Source: Oscillospiraceae bacterium (GTDB lineage: Bacteria > Bacillota > Clostridia > Oscillospirales > Acutalibacteraceae). Taken from it: a stretch of DNA of 42,607 nucleotides. Where the stretch lies: the NCBI GenBank assembly GCA_031268095.1, contig JAIRXU010000026.1:1-42607 (forward strand), in the 5' to 3' direction. This document shows, piece by piece, positions 14,899 through 23,686 of this stretch. The position numbers and the translations under genes are program-made. The notes beneath the pieces are model-generated. The model searched no databases. It was not told the DNA's origin and saw nothing but the letters and a program-made list of their open reading frames with translations. The stretch's first letter is position 1, and the number at the start of each line of letters is the position of its first letter.

Positions 14899-15688
14899 AT
14901 GTTAAAAGCGTGGGAACAGGTCAAGCAGTTCTTTCTGGCAAACGACGGCGCGGCGTGGAAAACCGTCGCCGGGTTGGTTGTGCTTGTTGGGTTGATTGCG
15001 GCGATTCTGACAGTCGCGGAGAAAATCAAGAAACTGCGCGAACCACCGGTCACATCCGGCGGCCAGCAGCTCCCGAAATTTGGCTGGAACAATTTCAACT
15101 ACAACCAAGCCTTGCAGTGCATGGAGCGCAAAGATTACCGCGCCGCGCTGGCCAAAATGGAGCTGGCGCAGGAGGACCACAAGGATCCGGACAACCGCGA
15201 CGCCGCGCTGATCAATATTTACTTGGGCTACCTGTACAATGAACTGGCCCAGTACAAGACGGCCATCGAAAAATGCTTTGATCCCGCCGTCGCTTTCCTG
15301 AAACAGTCCAAAAAGAAAAAAGACCGCAAGGCCTTGGCGGCCGCATACAACAACACCGGATGTGCATACAGCCAACAAGGGCGACTACGACGCGGCGCTG
15401 GAGTGGCACGGGAAGGCCCTGGCGATCCTGGAAAAGGTTCTGGGCAAGGAGCACTCGAATATAGCAACGAGTTACAACAACATCGGGATGGTCTATGACA
15501 ACAAGGGCGACTACGACGAGGCGCTGGAGTGGCTCATAAAGGCCTACCGGATTATGTTGAAAATCCTGGGCGCGGAGCACCCGAACACGCAAGTGGCGTA
15601 TGGCAACATGGAGGCCGCTTACGCCGAAAGCGAGAAGCCTGGGGCCTTCGAGGACTGGCTGAAGGGGCAGATCTCCCGGGGCTCCTGA
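14899..15688 (+). pseudogene. TPR-repeat membrane protein gene with frameshift
   Basis: The first frame (14899-15498) gives a soluble N terminus, one membrane segment (about residues 22-40) and tetratricopeptide-like helices (FNYNQALQCMERKDYRAALAKME, YLGYLYNELAQYKTAIEKC), then turns into unrelated residues after NNTGCAYS. The +1 frame continues with NKGDYDAALEWHGKALAILE and a second unit NKGDYDEALEWLIKAYRIML up to 15688. Removing one base, the extra C around 15372-15373, joins the frames into a 262-residue protein. The paralogous unit 126 bases downstream reads TATGACAACAAGG where this one reads TACAGCCAACAAGG, which locates the insertion. No slippery heptamer is visible. It could be a real inactivating mutation, a phase-variable state or a sequence error. 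The repeats resemble 42-residue kinesin-light-chain type TPRs, usually protein-binding. Confidence 0.85.
15374..15625 (+). repeat. Tandem 126-bp TPR-coding units
   Basis: Two adjacent units with a 126-base (42-codon) period. The opening AACAAGGGCGACTACGACG of unit one (15374) is identical to that of unit two (15500), and the next codons are nearly so. The close DNA similarity points to recent duplication within the gene. Confidence 0.7.
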
Positions 15689-15718
15689 ATTTCCTTTTGA
15701 TTTTTTTACAAAAAACAG

Positions 15719-15747
15719 TGGAAATCTCCGGCGGAATGTTGTATAAT
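15719..15747 (+). promoter_or_regulatory. Sigma-A promoter for tig-clpP-clpX
   Basis: TGGAAA, 17 bases and a perfect TATAAT, 63 bases before the trigger factor start. The -35 is weak. I saw no CtsR or CIRCE operator beside it. Confidence 0.65.
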
Positions 15748-15810
15748 ACTTGTCATGTCAATTTGAAACGGCAAGAAGCCGGAATTCAAGAAGAGGGATG
15801 GATTGCAGCC

Positions 15811-17202
15811 ATGAGCCTTGTAGCTTCCGAAAAAATCGAGACCAAAAAAATCGAGACCAACACCTGGAAACTGAAATTTTCCATTGACGCCGCCGCGTTT
15901 GCCACCGCGGTGACCGCCGTGTTTCAGCGACAGAGCGCGGACATCGTCGTGCCGGGATTCCGCAAAGGCAAAGCCCCCCGGGCGCTGATCGAGAAGCGCT
16001 ACGGCGCGGACGTGTTTTATGAAGAAGCCATGAACGACCTGCTGCCCGCCGCGGTGGAAGAGGCGATTCAGGCGGCGGGGCTGGAGCCGGTGGACAAAGC
16101 CCGAGACCTGGACGTTACGGAGATGAGCGCGGAGGCGGGCGTAACAGGGAATTTCACGGTGATCGTCAAGCCGGAAGTTTCCGTCGCGGACTATCGGGGG
16201 ATTGAAGCGCCGAAAGCCGAGGTCGATATCGCGGACGCGCAGGTGGACGCCCGGATTGACGAGCTGCGCGAGCGCAACGCCCGGACCGTTGAGGTGGAGG
16301 ACCGCGCGGCGCAGGACGGGGACATTGCCCTGTTCGATTTCCGCGGTTTGGTGGACGGTGTGCCTTTCGAGGGCGGCGCCGCGGAGAATTATGAACTGAC
16401 GCTGGGCGGCGGGCAATTCATCCCGGGATTCGAGGAGCAGCTGATAGGACACAAGGCCGGCGAGGCGTTCGACATTGCGGTGGTCTTCCCGGCGGACTAC
16501 GGTTCCGAGGCCCTGGCGGGGAAGCCCGCGATCTTTGAAATTAAGCTGCATGCCCTGAAGGTCAAGGAGCTGCCGGAGGTGGACGACGATTTCGCCCAGG
16601 AAGTCGGCGAGGACTACAATACCGTAGACGACCTGCGCGCAGGAATCCGCAAGGAACTGACCGACCACGCCCGGCAGCACGCCGACGAGGATTTTGAGCG
16701 CGCGCTGCGGGAGAAGCTGGCGGAGCTGGTCGAAGGCGAGATTCCGCCGGTCATGATCGAGAAACGGGCGCAGGATACCATTGAGCAGTTCACCCAGCGC
16801 ATCCGCATGGACCTGGATACCTACCTGGGTTACTTTGGCATGGACCGGGCGCAATATGAAGCGGACGTCCGCCGCAGCGCGGAAATCTCCGTCAAAGGAG
16901 AATTGGGCCTGGAGAAGATTGCCGCGCTGGAGGGGATTGCCCCGGCGGCGGAGGAGATCGAGGCGGAATACGCGCGGCTGGCAGAGGAATATAAAGTGGA
17001 TATCGCGCGGGTGCGTACGGTCCCCGAAAAAGATATTGCCACAGACCTGTCTATCCGCAAGGCCTTTGATCTGGTGAAGGACAGCGCGGTTGCGGTTGCG
17101 CCGCCGGAACCGGAAGACCTGGCCGACGAAAGGACGGAACCTGACGCGGACGCCGAAGGCGCCGACGCGGCGGAAGCGGAGGAAACCGAATCCGCTGAAT
17201 AA
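15811..17202 (+). CDS. tig: Trigger factor, ribosome-bound chaperone / PPIase
   Basis: A 463-residue three-domain chaperone. The N-terminal domain has the ribosome-docking signature PGFRKGKAP near residue 52. The middle FKBP-type PPIase domain runs through DIALFDFRGLVDGVPFEGGAAENYELTLGGGQFIPGFEEQLIGHKAGE. The C-terminal arms follow, and the tail after residue 430 is unusually acidic (repeated Asp/Glu/Ala). It binds nascent chains at the ribosome exit. ATG 15811 gives the expected N terminus (TNTWKLKFSIDAAAF), though its Shine-Dalgarno GAGGG lies a little far (13 bases). The order tig-clpP-clpX is the conserved one. Confidence 0.96.
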   Translation: MSLVASEKIETKKIETNTWKLKFSIDAAAFATAVTAVFQRQSADIVVPGFRKGKAPRALIEKRYGADVFYEEAMNDLLPAAVEEAIQAAGLEPVDKARDLDVTEMSAEAGVTGNFTVIVKPEVSVADYRGIEAPKAEVDIADAQVDARIDELRERNARTVEVEDRAAQDGDIALFDFRGLVDGVPFEGGAAENYELTLGGGQFIPGFEEQLIGHKAGEAFDIAVVFPADYGSEALAGKPAIFEIKLHALKVKELPEVDDDFAQEVGEDYNTVDDLRAGIRKELTDHARQHADEDFERALREKLAELVEGEIPPVMIEKRAQDTIEQFTQRIRMDLDTYLGYFGMDRAQYEADVRRSAEISVKGELGLEKIAALEGIAPAAEEIEAEYARLAEEYKVDIARVRTVPEKDIATDLSIRKAFDLVKDSAVAVAPPEPEDLADERTEPDADAEGADAAEAEETESAE

Positions 17203-17262
17203 TCTCCGGCGGAACTTACGATACTGGTAATGAAAGCAACCAAAGCTGAAGGAGGCAATGTT

Positions 17263-17844
17263 ATGTCACTGGTACCGATGGTAATCGAACAGACGGGGCG
17301 CGGGGAGCGGTCGTTCGATATTTTTTCCCGCCTGCTTAACGAGCGTATTGTCATGCTGTCCGACGAGGTCAACGACGTGACGGCCAGTTTGGTGATCGCC
17401 CAGTTGCTGCACCTGGAGGCGGAAGATCCGGAGAAGGACATCAGTTTCTATATTAACAGCCCCGGCGGCTCCGTTTCGGCGGGCCTGGCGATTTTCGACA
17501 CGATGAATTATATCAAGTGCGACGTTTCCACCATTTGCATGGGGATGGCGGCGTCGATGGGTTCCTTCCTGCTGACGGCGGGAGCCAAAGGCAAGCGCCT
17601 CGCGCTGCCCAACAGCGAGATTATGATTCACCAGCCCATGGGCGGGGCCCAGGGCCAGGCGACGGAGATTAAAATTGTGGCGGACCATATCCTGCGTACC
17701 CGCGCGCGGCTCAACCGCATCCTGGCGGAGCAAACAGGCCAGCCGCTGAGCGTAATCGAGCGGGACACGGAGCGGGATTTCTATATGACCGCCCAGGAGG
17801 CGCTGGACTACGGGCTGGTCGATAAAATCCTGACGAAGAGATAA
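17263..17844 (+). CDS. clpP: ATP-dependent Clp protease proteolytic subunit
   Basis: A 193-residue serine protease. With the start at ATG 17263 the catalytic triad takes the positions usual for the family: Ser98 in GMAASMGS, His123 in MIHQPMGG and Asp172 in ERDFYM. The same start has AAGGAGG 7 bases upstream. It forms tetradecamers that degrade proteins fed by ClpX, encoded 22 bases downstream. Confidence 0.97.
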   Translation: MSLVPMVIEQTGRGERSFDIFSRLLNERIVMLSDEVNDVTASLVIAQLLHLEAEDPEKDISFYINSPGGSVSAGLAIFDTMNYIKCDVSTICMGMAASMGSFLLTAGAKGKRLALPNSEIMIHQPMGGAQGQATEIKIVADHILRTRARLNRILAEQTGQPLSVIERDTERDFYMTAQEALDYGLVDKILTKR

Positions 17845-17866
17845 TTCCAAATACGGAGGTAAAGGC

Positions 17867-19177
17867 ATGGCACGAGAAGACGGACAGCAGCGCGAGCGGA
17901 ACGTCGTCTGTTCCTTTTGCGGCAAAAGCCAAGCGGATATCGATAAATTGATCGCTGGGCCGGGCGTCTATATTTGCAACGAATGCGTGGAGCTTTGCTG
18001 CGATATCCTCAGCGAGACCGAGCCGGATACCGAGCGCTTTCAGCAAGGGACGGGAACCGGGACGCGGCTGCTGAAACCCCAGGAGATCAAGTCCCGCCTG
18101 GATGAATACGTGATCGGTCAAGACGCGGCCAAAATGGCGCTGAGTGTGGCGGTATATAACCACTACAAACGCATCAGCCGTTTTGGCGACCGCAGCGCCG
18201 TGGACATCCAAAAAAGCAACATCCTCATGCTGGGGCCCACAGGCGTCGGCAAAACCATGCTGGCCCAAACGCTGGCGAAGATCCTGGATGTTCCCTTCGC
18301 CATCGCGGACGCCACCACCCTCACAGAGGCCGGCTACGTCGGCGAGGATGTGGAAAACATTCTTCTGCGGCTGATTCAGGCGGCGGACCACGACCTGGAG
18401 CGGGCCCAGCAGGGGATCATCTACATCGATGAGATCGATAAAATCGCGCGCAAATCAGAAAATCCCTCCATTACCCGGGACGTCAGCGGCGAAGGTGTGC
18501 AGCAGGCGCTACTAAAAATCCTGGAAGGGACGGTGGCCAACGTGCCCCCCCGGGGCGGGCGCAAGCATCCCCAGGACGAATTTTTGCAGATTGATACCAC
18601 CAACATTCTTTTCCTGCTGGGCGGGGCCTTCGCGGGGATTGAGCAGGTGGTGGAGCGGCGCCTGGGCGGATCGTCCATGGGTTTCGGGGCGCAGATCAAG
18701 GACAAAACCAAGGCGAAATATGATAAGCTGATTGCTCAGACGGTCCATCAGGACTTGGTGCGGTATGGCATCATCCCGGAGCTGGTGGGGCGGATGCCTG
18801 TCATTGCCACACTGGAGGAGCTGGACCGGGAAGCGCTGGTTCGCATCCTCAGCGAGCCCCGTAACTCTTTGGTGCGGCAGTATCAGCAGCTGTTCTCCCT
18901 GGACGGGGTAGAACTGGTGTTCGAAAAAGCCGCGCTGGGCGCGATTGCGGACAAAACGCTGGAGAAGGAAACGGGGGCCCGGGGCCTGCGCTCCATCATG
19001 GAAGAGATGCTCCAGCCGCTGATGTATTCCGTCCCGTCGGACGCTGCGGTGGAACGGGTGGTCATTAACGAGGCCTGCGTCACCCAGGGCACGGAACCGC
19101 AAGTGGAACGCAACCCCGGCAAACGCGCCGCCCCCCGGCTGGGCGAAGGTGTGTTTTCAAAACAAAAGATAGGGTAA
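17867..19177 (+). CDS. clpX: ATP-dependent Clp protease ATP-binding subunit ClpX
   Basis: A 436-residue AAA+ unfoldase. The N-terminal zinc-binding domain carries CSFCGK and CNECVELC. The AAA+ core shows Walker A GPTGVGKT, the pore loop GYVGEDVE and Walker [12 protein letters not shown]. The C-terminal sensor-2 region reads [12 protein letters not shown]. ClpX recognises and unfolds substrates and passes them to ClpP. The gene starts with a GGAGG site 8 bases ahead. Its end is 15 bases from the next ABC transporter gene, an unusual continuation of the clp cluster. Confidence 0.97.
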   Translation: MAREDGQQRERNVVCSFCGKSQADIDKLIAGPGVYICNECVELCCDILSETEPDTERFQQGTGTGTRLLKPQEIKSRLDEYVIGQDAAKMALSVAVYNHYKRISRFGDRSAVDIQKSNILMLGPTGVGKTMLAQTLAKILDVPFAIADATTLTEAGYVGEDVENILLRLIQAADHDLERAQQGIIYIDEIDKIARKSENPSITRDVSGEGVQQALLKILEGTVANVPPRGGRKHPQDEFLQIDTTNILFLLGGAFAGIEQVVERRLGGSSMGFGAQIKDKTKAKYDKLIAQTVHQDLVRYGIIPELVGRMPVIATLEELDREALVRILSEPRNSLVRQYQQLFSLDGVELVFEKAALGAIADKTLEKETGARGLRSIMEEMLQPLMYSVPSDAAVERVVINEACVTQGTEPQVERNPGKRAAPRLGEGVFSKQKIG

Positions 19178-19192
19178 GCATGACACGGATAA

Positions 19193-19993
19193 ATGATGAA
19201 CAATGAACGAAACAAAGAACCGCTGCTCACCTGCCAGTCCCTCTGTTTGGCCTACGAAAACCGCGAGATCATTCATGAGCTGTCGTTTGCTCTGCGGCCC
19301 GGCGAATGCCTGTGCGTTGTCGGGGAAAACGGCACGGGCAAAAGTACGCTGCTCAAGGCGCTGCTGGGGCTGAAGAAGCCTTCCGAAGGGCGAATCGTTT
19401 TTGGCGGCGGCCTGACCCAGCGGGGGATCGGCTATTTGCCGCAGCAGACGCCCGTCCAAAAGGATTTTCCCGCCGCGGTGGGGGAGGTCGTGCGCTCGGG
19501 GCTGCTGCATGAAACCGGTGTCCGGCCCTGGTATACCAAGGCCCAGCGTTGCCGTGCCCGGGAACGGATGGACCAGATGGGGATTGCCGGGCTGGAGAAG
19601 CGCTGTTTCCGGGAACTCTCCGGCGGGCAGCAGCAGCGGGTTTTGCTGGCCCGGGCTCTCTGCGCGACCCAGCAGCTGCTGTTGCTGGACGAGCCGGCGG
19701 CCGGGCTGGATCCTTTGGCCGCCCGGGAGCTTTCGCATATTATTGCCGAACTGCACCGGGAACAGGGCATTGCCGTCATCCTGGTGACCCATGACGTGCA
19801 TAGTGTTCTGGCGCAGGCCGACCTGGTGCTGCATCTTGCCGTCGGCGGGGAACGCTTCTTGGGGGCGCTGGCGGATTACCCGGCGCACCCCTTGGGGCAA
19901 ACGTTTCTGGCGTCGGATCCCTGCGGCGAAAATTCCCGGTCAGAACCGGAACAGGACAACATATCGAACGGGAAAGCGGGGGCCGGAATATGA
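19193..19993 (+). CDS. Zn/Mn-type ABC transporter ATP-binding protein
   Basis: A 266-residue ABC ATPase with Walker A GENGTGKST, signature LSGGQQQR, Walker B LLLLDEPAAGLD and switch histidine in VTHD. It overlaps by four bases a permease of the ABC-3 metal family, which identifies it as a ZnuC/MntB-like subunit. Substrate (zinc, manganese or iron) cannot be told from the ATPase. The start ATG 19193 lacks a strong Shine-Dalgarno and may rely on readthrough from clpX. The C-terminal 25 residues are a polar extension. Confidence 0.9.
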   Translation: MMNNERNKEPLLTCQSLCLAYENREIIHELSFALRPGECLCVVGENGTGKSTLLKALLGLKKPSEGRIVFGGGLTQRGIGYLPQQTPVQKDFPAAVGEVVRSGLLHETGVRPWYTKAQRCRARERMDQMGIAGLEKRCFRELSGGQQQRVLLARALCATQQLLLLDEPAAGLDPLAARELSHIIAELHREQGIAVILVTHDVHSVLAQADLVLHLAVGGERFLGALADYPAHPLGQTFLASDPCGENSRSEPEQDNISNGKAGAGI

Positions 19994-20880
19994 CCTGTAC
20001 ACTCGCGGTTTTCCGCATCTCAGGCATGATATCCCTCGCGGCTGGCGCGGGGGAGTGGTTTCGCTGGCTAACCTTCCCGTTCCTGCGCAGGGCGCTGCTG
20101 GTCGGGGTTCTGGTGACGCTCTGCGCGGCGCTGCTGGGGGTGACGCTGGTGCTGCGCCGCTTTTCGATGATCGGCGACGGACTGTCTCACATCGGGTTCG
20201 GCGCGCTGTCCGTGGCGGCGGCGCTGCACTGGGCCCCCATGCCCGTGGCGATTCCCGCCGTGATCCTGGCGGCGTTCCTGCTCCTGCGGGGCAGCGAGCG
20301 GGGCCTGTTGCGCGGAGACGCCGCGGTGGCGCTGCTTTCGACAAGCTGTCTGGCCGTCGGTGTGCTGGCCGTTTCCCTCGGCGGCGGCAGCAACATTGAC
20401 TTAATGAATTACATGTTCGGCAGCATCCTGTCCCTCGGGCCGGAGGACGTCTGGCTGAGCCTGGGTGTGTCCGCCTTGGTGCTGGTGCTGTTCCTTTGGA
20501 CCTATCACCGCATCTTTGCCGTCACGTTCGACGAGACCTTCGCCCGGGCCACCGGCGCCCGGGCCTCGCTGCATCAGCTGCTGCTGGCGGTGCTGACGGC
20601 GCTGACGGTGGTTCTGGGTATGCGGATGATGGGGACGCTGCTGATCTCAAGTCTGGTGATTTTCCCGGCGCTGATTGCGATGCGGGTCTGCAAGAGCTTC
20701 CGCGCGGTGACGGTTTGTGCCGCCGCCGTTTCGGTGCTCTGCTTCCTGGTGGGGTTTGCGCTGTCTTGCTTGCTGCCCCGGGGACTGCCGACAGGCGCGA
20801 CCATCGTGGCGACGGATCTGGCCGCCTTCGCGCTGTTTGCCCTGGCGGGGCGGTTGCGGGCGCGGACAAGAGTGCATTAA
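19990..20880 (+). CDS. Zn/Mn-type ABC transporter permease (ABC-3 family)
   Basis: A 296-residue membrane protein with about eight or nine segments. Family marks include RRALLVGVLVTLCAALLGVTLVLRRFSMIGDGLSHIGFGAL and MNYMFGSIL, as well as MRMMGTLLISSLVIFPALIAMR. These are the pore-forming subunits for divalent metal uptake, working as dimers with the ATPase encoded just upstream (ATGA overlap). No metal-binding lipoprotein (ZnuA-type) gene is next to the pair, nor a Fur/Zur-type operator that I can recognise. Confidence 0.9.
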   Translation: MTCTLAVFRISGMISLAAGAGEWFRWLTFPFLRRALLVGVLVTLCAALLGVTLVLRRFSMIGDGLSHIGFGALSVAAALHWAPMPVAIPAVILAAFLLLRGSERGLLRGDAAVALLSTSCLAVGVLAVSLGGGSNIDLMNYMFGSILSLGPEDVWLSLGVSALVLVLFLWTYHRIFAVTFDETFARATGARASLHQLLLAVLTALTVVLGMRMMGTLLISSLVIFPALIAMRVCKSFRAVTVCAAAVSVLCFLVGFALSCLLPRGLPTGATIVATDLAAFALFALAGRLRARTRVH

Positions 20881-20924
20881 TTGTTATCCGGACCGCCGTT
20901 CTGCTGCCGGAGGAGGGATTTGGA

Positions 20925-22466
20925 ATGACAGGAAAACAGTATTTAATTTTCATCAAGGACCGCCGGTGGGATTTCATTTTTCTCAGTCTGGTGGCGGGAG
21001 TGTTCGCCGCGCCGTTCCTCTATTGGAACGGGCTGCTGATGCGCATTGCCCTGCGCGCCTCGCATACCGCCGATCTGCTGTTGGGGATGAATTATCTTTA
21101 CGCGGTTGGGAACCTGTTGTTTTTGCTGCTGGGTGCGCTGGGCCTGGGGGCCTGCCTCTCGGCCCTGCGGCGGCTGCTGAACGGGACAAGCGGATTTTTG
21201 CCGAAAGACATTCTCCGGGGGTTGTTCAGCTGCGCGCCGACGTCGCTTTTGTGCGGCGCTGTGCTGGGGCTTTCGCTGAATGTATTTCAACTGGGGTGGC
21301 TATATCTGGTCTGCAATATTACGCCGGGGCCGCTGCGCTGCGGTTTGGCTGCGCTGTTGCTGGCGCAGATGCTCTTTCTGCTGCCGATGGCCCTCCTCGG
21401 TTTCACCCAGCCGGATGAGACGCAGCGGCATCCGTTGCGGGTGCTGGCTGAGGCAGCGGGGCAGCTGGCGGCCCGTCCGCTGCGGGCGCTGGGGCTGGCT
21501 GTCGGCTCCATTCTCCCGCTGACAGTTCCGTTTTGGAACCAGTATCCCGCGCCGACGATGCTTACACTGGCGTTTTTGGCGCTGTGCGGTCTGGCGCTGG
21601 AGATGCTGCTATGGCAGAGCTGCTCCAGTCGCTGGGGGACCGGCGCGGGCCGCGGAATCACCAAGCGCGCCGCCTGCTGGCTGATGCTGGGGTTCCTGCT
21701 GCTGGCGGGAGGACTGGGGATCGGGTTGCCCTTGGCGACCCAGGCGGCGGGGCCCTACCGGGCGGTCCAGACCAATTTGAGGGAAACCTTTGGTTTTCTG
21801 TGGGAATTGGCGATGCTGGACGCCGACAACGGGACGCTGCGGGAACTAATGGCCTCGATGTATTCCTGGCCCCTGACCATGGCGGCCATGTTGGGCGCGG
21901 TATGCGTCGTCGTGACGGCGTTCGCGGCGGCGTGCGTTGATTTTCCCTGCCGCCGGCTGCTGCTGGCGGGGGTACTGGCGGTGCAGGTGATCCCCATTAA
22001 AGGGAGCTTCGCCGGACTGGATCAGCTGCTGTTGAAGCTGCAACTTCCGCTGTCCGCTTTTTGGGCGGAACTGATTTGGTCGGCGGCGTATCTGCTACTG
22101 GCCCTGGGCCTTTATCTGCGGTTCGTGCGATTGCTGCCGCGTATGGCAAAGGCGCGGGAAGCAACCGCCGGGATGCATCTGTTCTTTTACCACGGATTGA
22201 GCCAGGTGCGCGGCCATGCGCTGCTGCTGGTTCTGCTGGCGTCTCTGGGCGGCTGGAATGATATCCTGACGCCGTTCCTGTACCTCCGGCGGCTGGATTC
22301 CTTGTCTGTGTTTTCCTTCGTCTGGACAGAATTTGCCTGGTCCCGGGAGGTTGGCCCGTTCTTCGTCCTACTGGCCGCCGCACTGGCTGCCGTTGTATTG
22401 CTGCTGAAAGGTATCCCCAAAATGATCGAAAACAAATTCAAAACGACCTCAAGGAGGCATCTGTAA
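20925..22466 (+). CDS. Membrane protein: YesL-like N terminus, MalG-like C terminus
   Basis: A 513-residue polytopic protein with about ten segments. The first 115 residues resemble the DUF624/YesL group: a short cytosolic start FIKDRRWDFIFLSL, two segments, then LSALRRLLNGTSGFLPKDILRGL before another segment. The last 90 residues (from SQVRGHALLLVLLASLGGWNDILTPFLYL, through LSVFSFVW) resemble the end of MalG-type sugar ABC permeases around and after the EAA loop, although the EAA motif itself is degenerate. No ATPase or binding protein is adjacent. YesL genes often sit beside sugar ABC permeases, so a fusion is plausible, but transport is unproven. ATG 20925 has GGAGGAGGG upstream; its stop overlaps the galM start (TAATG). 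Confidence 0.7.
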   Translation: MTGKQYLIFIKDRRWDFIFLSLVAGVFAAPFLYWNGLLMRIALRASHTADLLLGMNYLYAVGNLLFLLLGALGLGACLSALRRLLNGTSGFLPKDILRGLFSCAPTSLLCGAVLGLSLNVFQLGWLYLVCNITPGPLRCGLAALLLAQMLFLLPMALLGFTQPDETQRHPLRVLAEAAGQLAARPLRALGLAVGSILPLTVPFWNQYPAPTMLTLAFLALCGLALEMLLWQSCSSRWGTGAGRGITKRAACWLMLGFLLLAGGLGIGLPLATQAAGPYRAVQTNLRETFGFLWELAMLDADNGTLRELMASMYSWPLTMAAMLGAVCVVVTAFAAACVDFPCRRLLLAGVLAVQVIPIKGSFAGLDQLLLKLQLPLSAFWAELIWSAAYLLLALGLYLRFVRLLPRMAKAREATAGMHLFFYHGLSQVRGHALLLVLLASLGGWNDILTPFLYLRRLDSLSVFSFVWTEFAWSREVGPFFVLLAAALAAVVLLLKGIPKMIENKFKTTSRRHL

Positions 22467-23485
22467 TGGCAATTCAAACAGAATTCTATGGACCTTACGC
22501 AGCGTATCTGCTGCAAAACGGTCCGCTGCGCGCGCGGGTGACGGCCTACGGCGCGACGCTGCTGTCTCTGTGGGCTCCGGACCGCCAGGGGCGGGAAGTG
22601 GACGTCCTGCTGGGATTCGATACCCCGGAGGCCCAGCATGCCTACTCCGATTACCAGGGAGAGACCGTCGGCCGCTGCGCCAACCGCATCGCCGGGGCGC
22701 GCTTCTCCTTGAACGGACAGGAATATCATGTGACCGCCAACGAAAAGGGCACAACCTGCCTGCACGGGGGCGGGGAGTTTTCCCATGCCGTCTGGGACGC
22801 GGAAATCCAGGGGGACAACGCAGTGGAGTTTCGGTGCATCAGCCCCGCAGGGAGCGAAGGGTTCCCCGGGGAGGTCCGCGCCGCTGCGCGCTATGTTCTG
22901 GAACCGGGCCGTCTGCGCATGGAATACAGGGCGGAAAGCGACACGGATACCATTCTGAACCTCACCAACCACGCCTATTTCAATCTTGCCGGAGGGGGAG
23001 ACGTCCTGAGGCACGAACTGCAAATCAATGCGGCGGCCTATCTGCCGATTGATGAGCAGTCGATTCCTACCGGGGAGCGCCGCCCTGTCGCAGGGACGGC
23101 CTTTGACTTCCGGCGGGCAAAACCCATCGGGCGGGACATACGGGCAGAGGATCCGCAGTTGGCGCAGTGCCGGGGCTATGACCACAATTTCTGCTTGACG
23201 GAGTCGGATCGCTTCGACTTAACCGTTCCGGCCGCCGCGGTGAGCGAGCCGGGCAGCGGCCGTCGGCTGACAGTCTATACCGACCAGCCAGGCATACAGC
23301 TTTATACCGGCAATTTTCTGGACGGCAAGCCCGGCAAGGGCGGGGTTCCCATGGAGCAGCACAGCGGCTTCTGCCTGGAGACCCAGGTCTGGCCAGACAG
23401 CCCCAATCACCCGGACTTCCCTTCCTGCCTGCTCATGGCGGGGGAAGTGTATCAGCGAACGACCATTTTGCAGCTGGACGCGTAG
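22466..23485 (+). CDS. galM: Aldose 1-epimerase (mutarotase)
   Basis: A 339-residue GalM-family beta-sandwich enzyme that interconverts alpha and beta anomers of hexoses. Visible marks are GRCANRIAGARF, LHGGGEF, the catalytic histidine in NLTNHAYFNLAG and the catalytic glutamate in GFCLETQVWPDSPNHPDFP. The length is normal. The start is coupled to the previous gene by a TAATG overlap, with AAGGAGG ahead of it. It links the preceding membrane protein to sugar metabolism. Confidence 0.93.
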   Translation: MAIQTEFYGPYAAYLLQNGPLRARVTAYGATLLSLWAPDRQGREVDVLLGFDTPEAQHAYSDYQGETVGRCANRIAGARFSLNGQEYHVTANEKGTTCLHGGGEFSHAVWDAEIQGDNAVEFRCISPAGSEGFPGEVRAAARYVLEPGRLRMEYRAESDTDTILNLTNHAYFNLAGGGDVLRHELQINAAAYLPIDEQSIPTGERRPVAGTAFDFRRAKPIGRDIRAEDPQLAQCRGYDHNFCLTESDRFDLTVPAAAVSEPGSGRRLTVYTDQPGIQLYTGNFLDGKPGKGGVPMEQHSGFCLETQVWPDSPNHPDFPSCLLMAGEVYQRTTILQLDA

Positions 23486-23686
23486 CGCGCTCCGGAGAAA
23501 AAGCAGCGGCATGCCGCTTGCGCCGATGCCTTCCAGTGCGGCGCCGATGCCGTTATTTGGATGCTCCAGACGCTGGCGGCGCTGCCCGTCAAAACAACGG
23601 CGAATCTCCTCGCGGGGGAAATGAACTGCGGACCGACCGCGCGGCGGCAGCAATTCGAATTCAGCAGAGTGCCGGAGGGAACAGCG

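Noticed and set aside
15360-15380. Programmed ribosomal frameshift in the TPR gene
   Set aside because: No slippery heptamer, stop codon or stimulatory structure is evident, and the sister repeat shows a plain one-base insertion.
23486-23686. T-box or leucine-type leader before cimA
   Set aside because: I looked for the GGGTGGTACCGCG-type antiterminator element and for a leader peptide with branched-chain codons and found neither.
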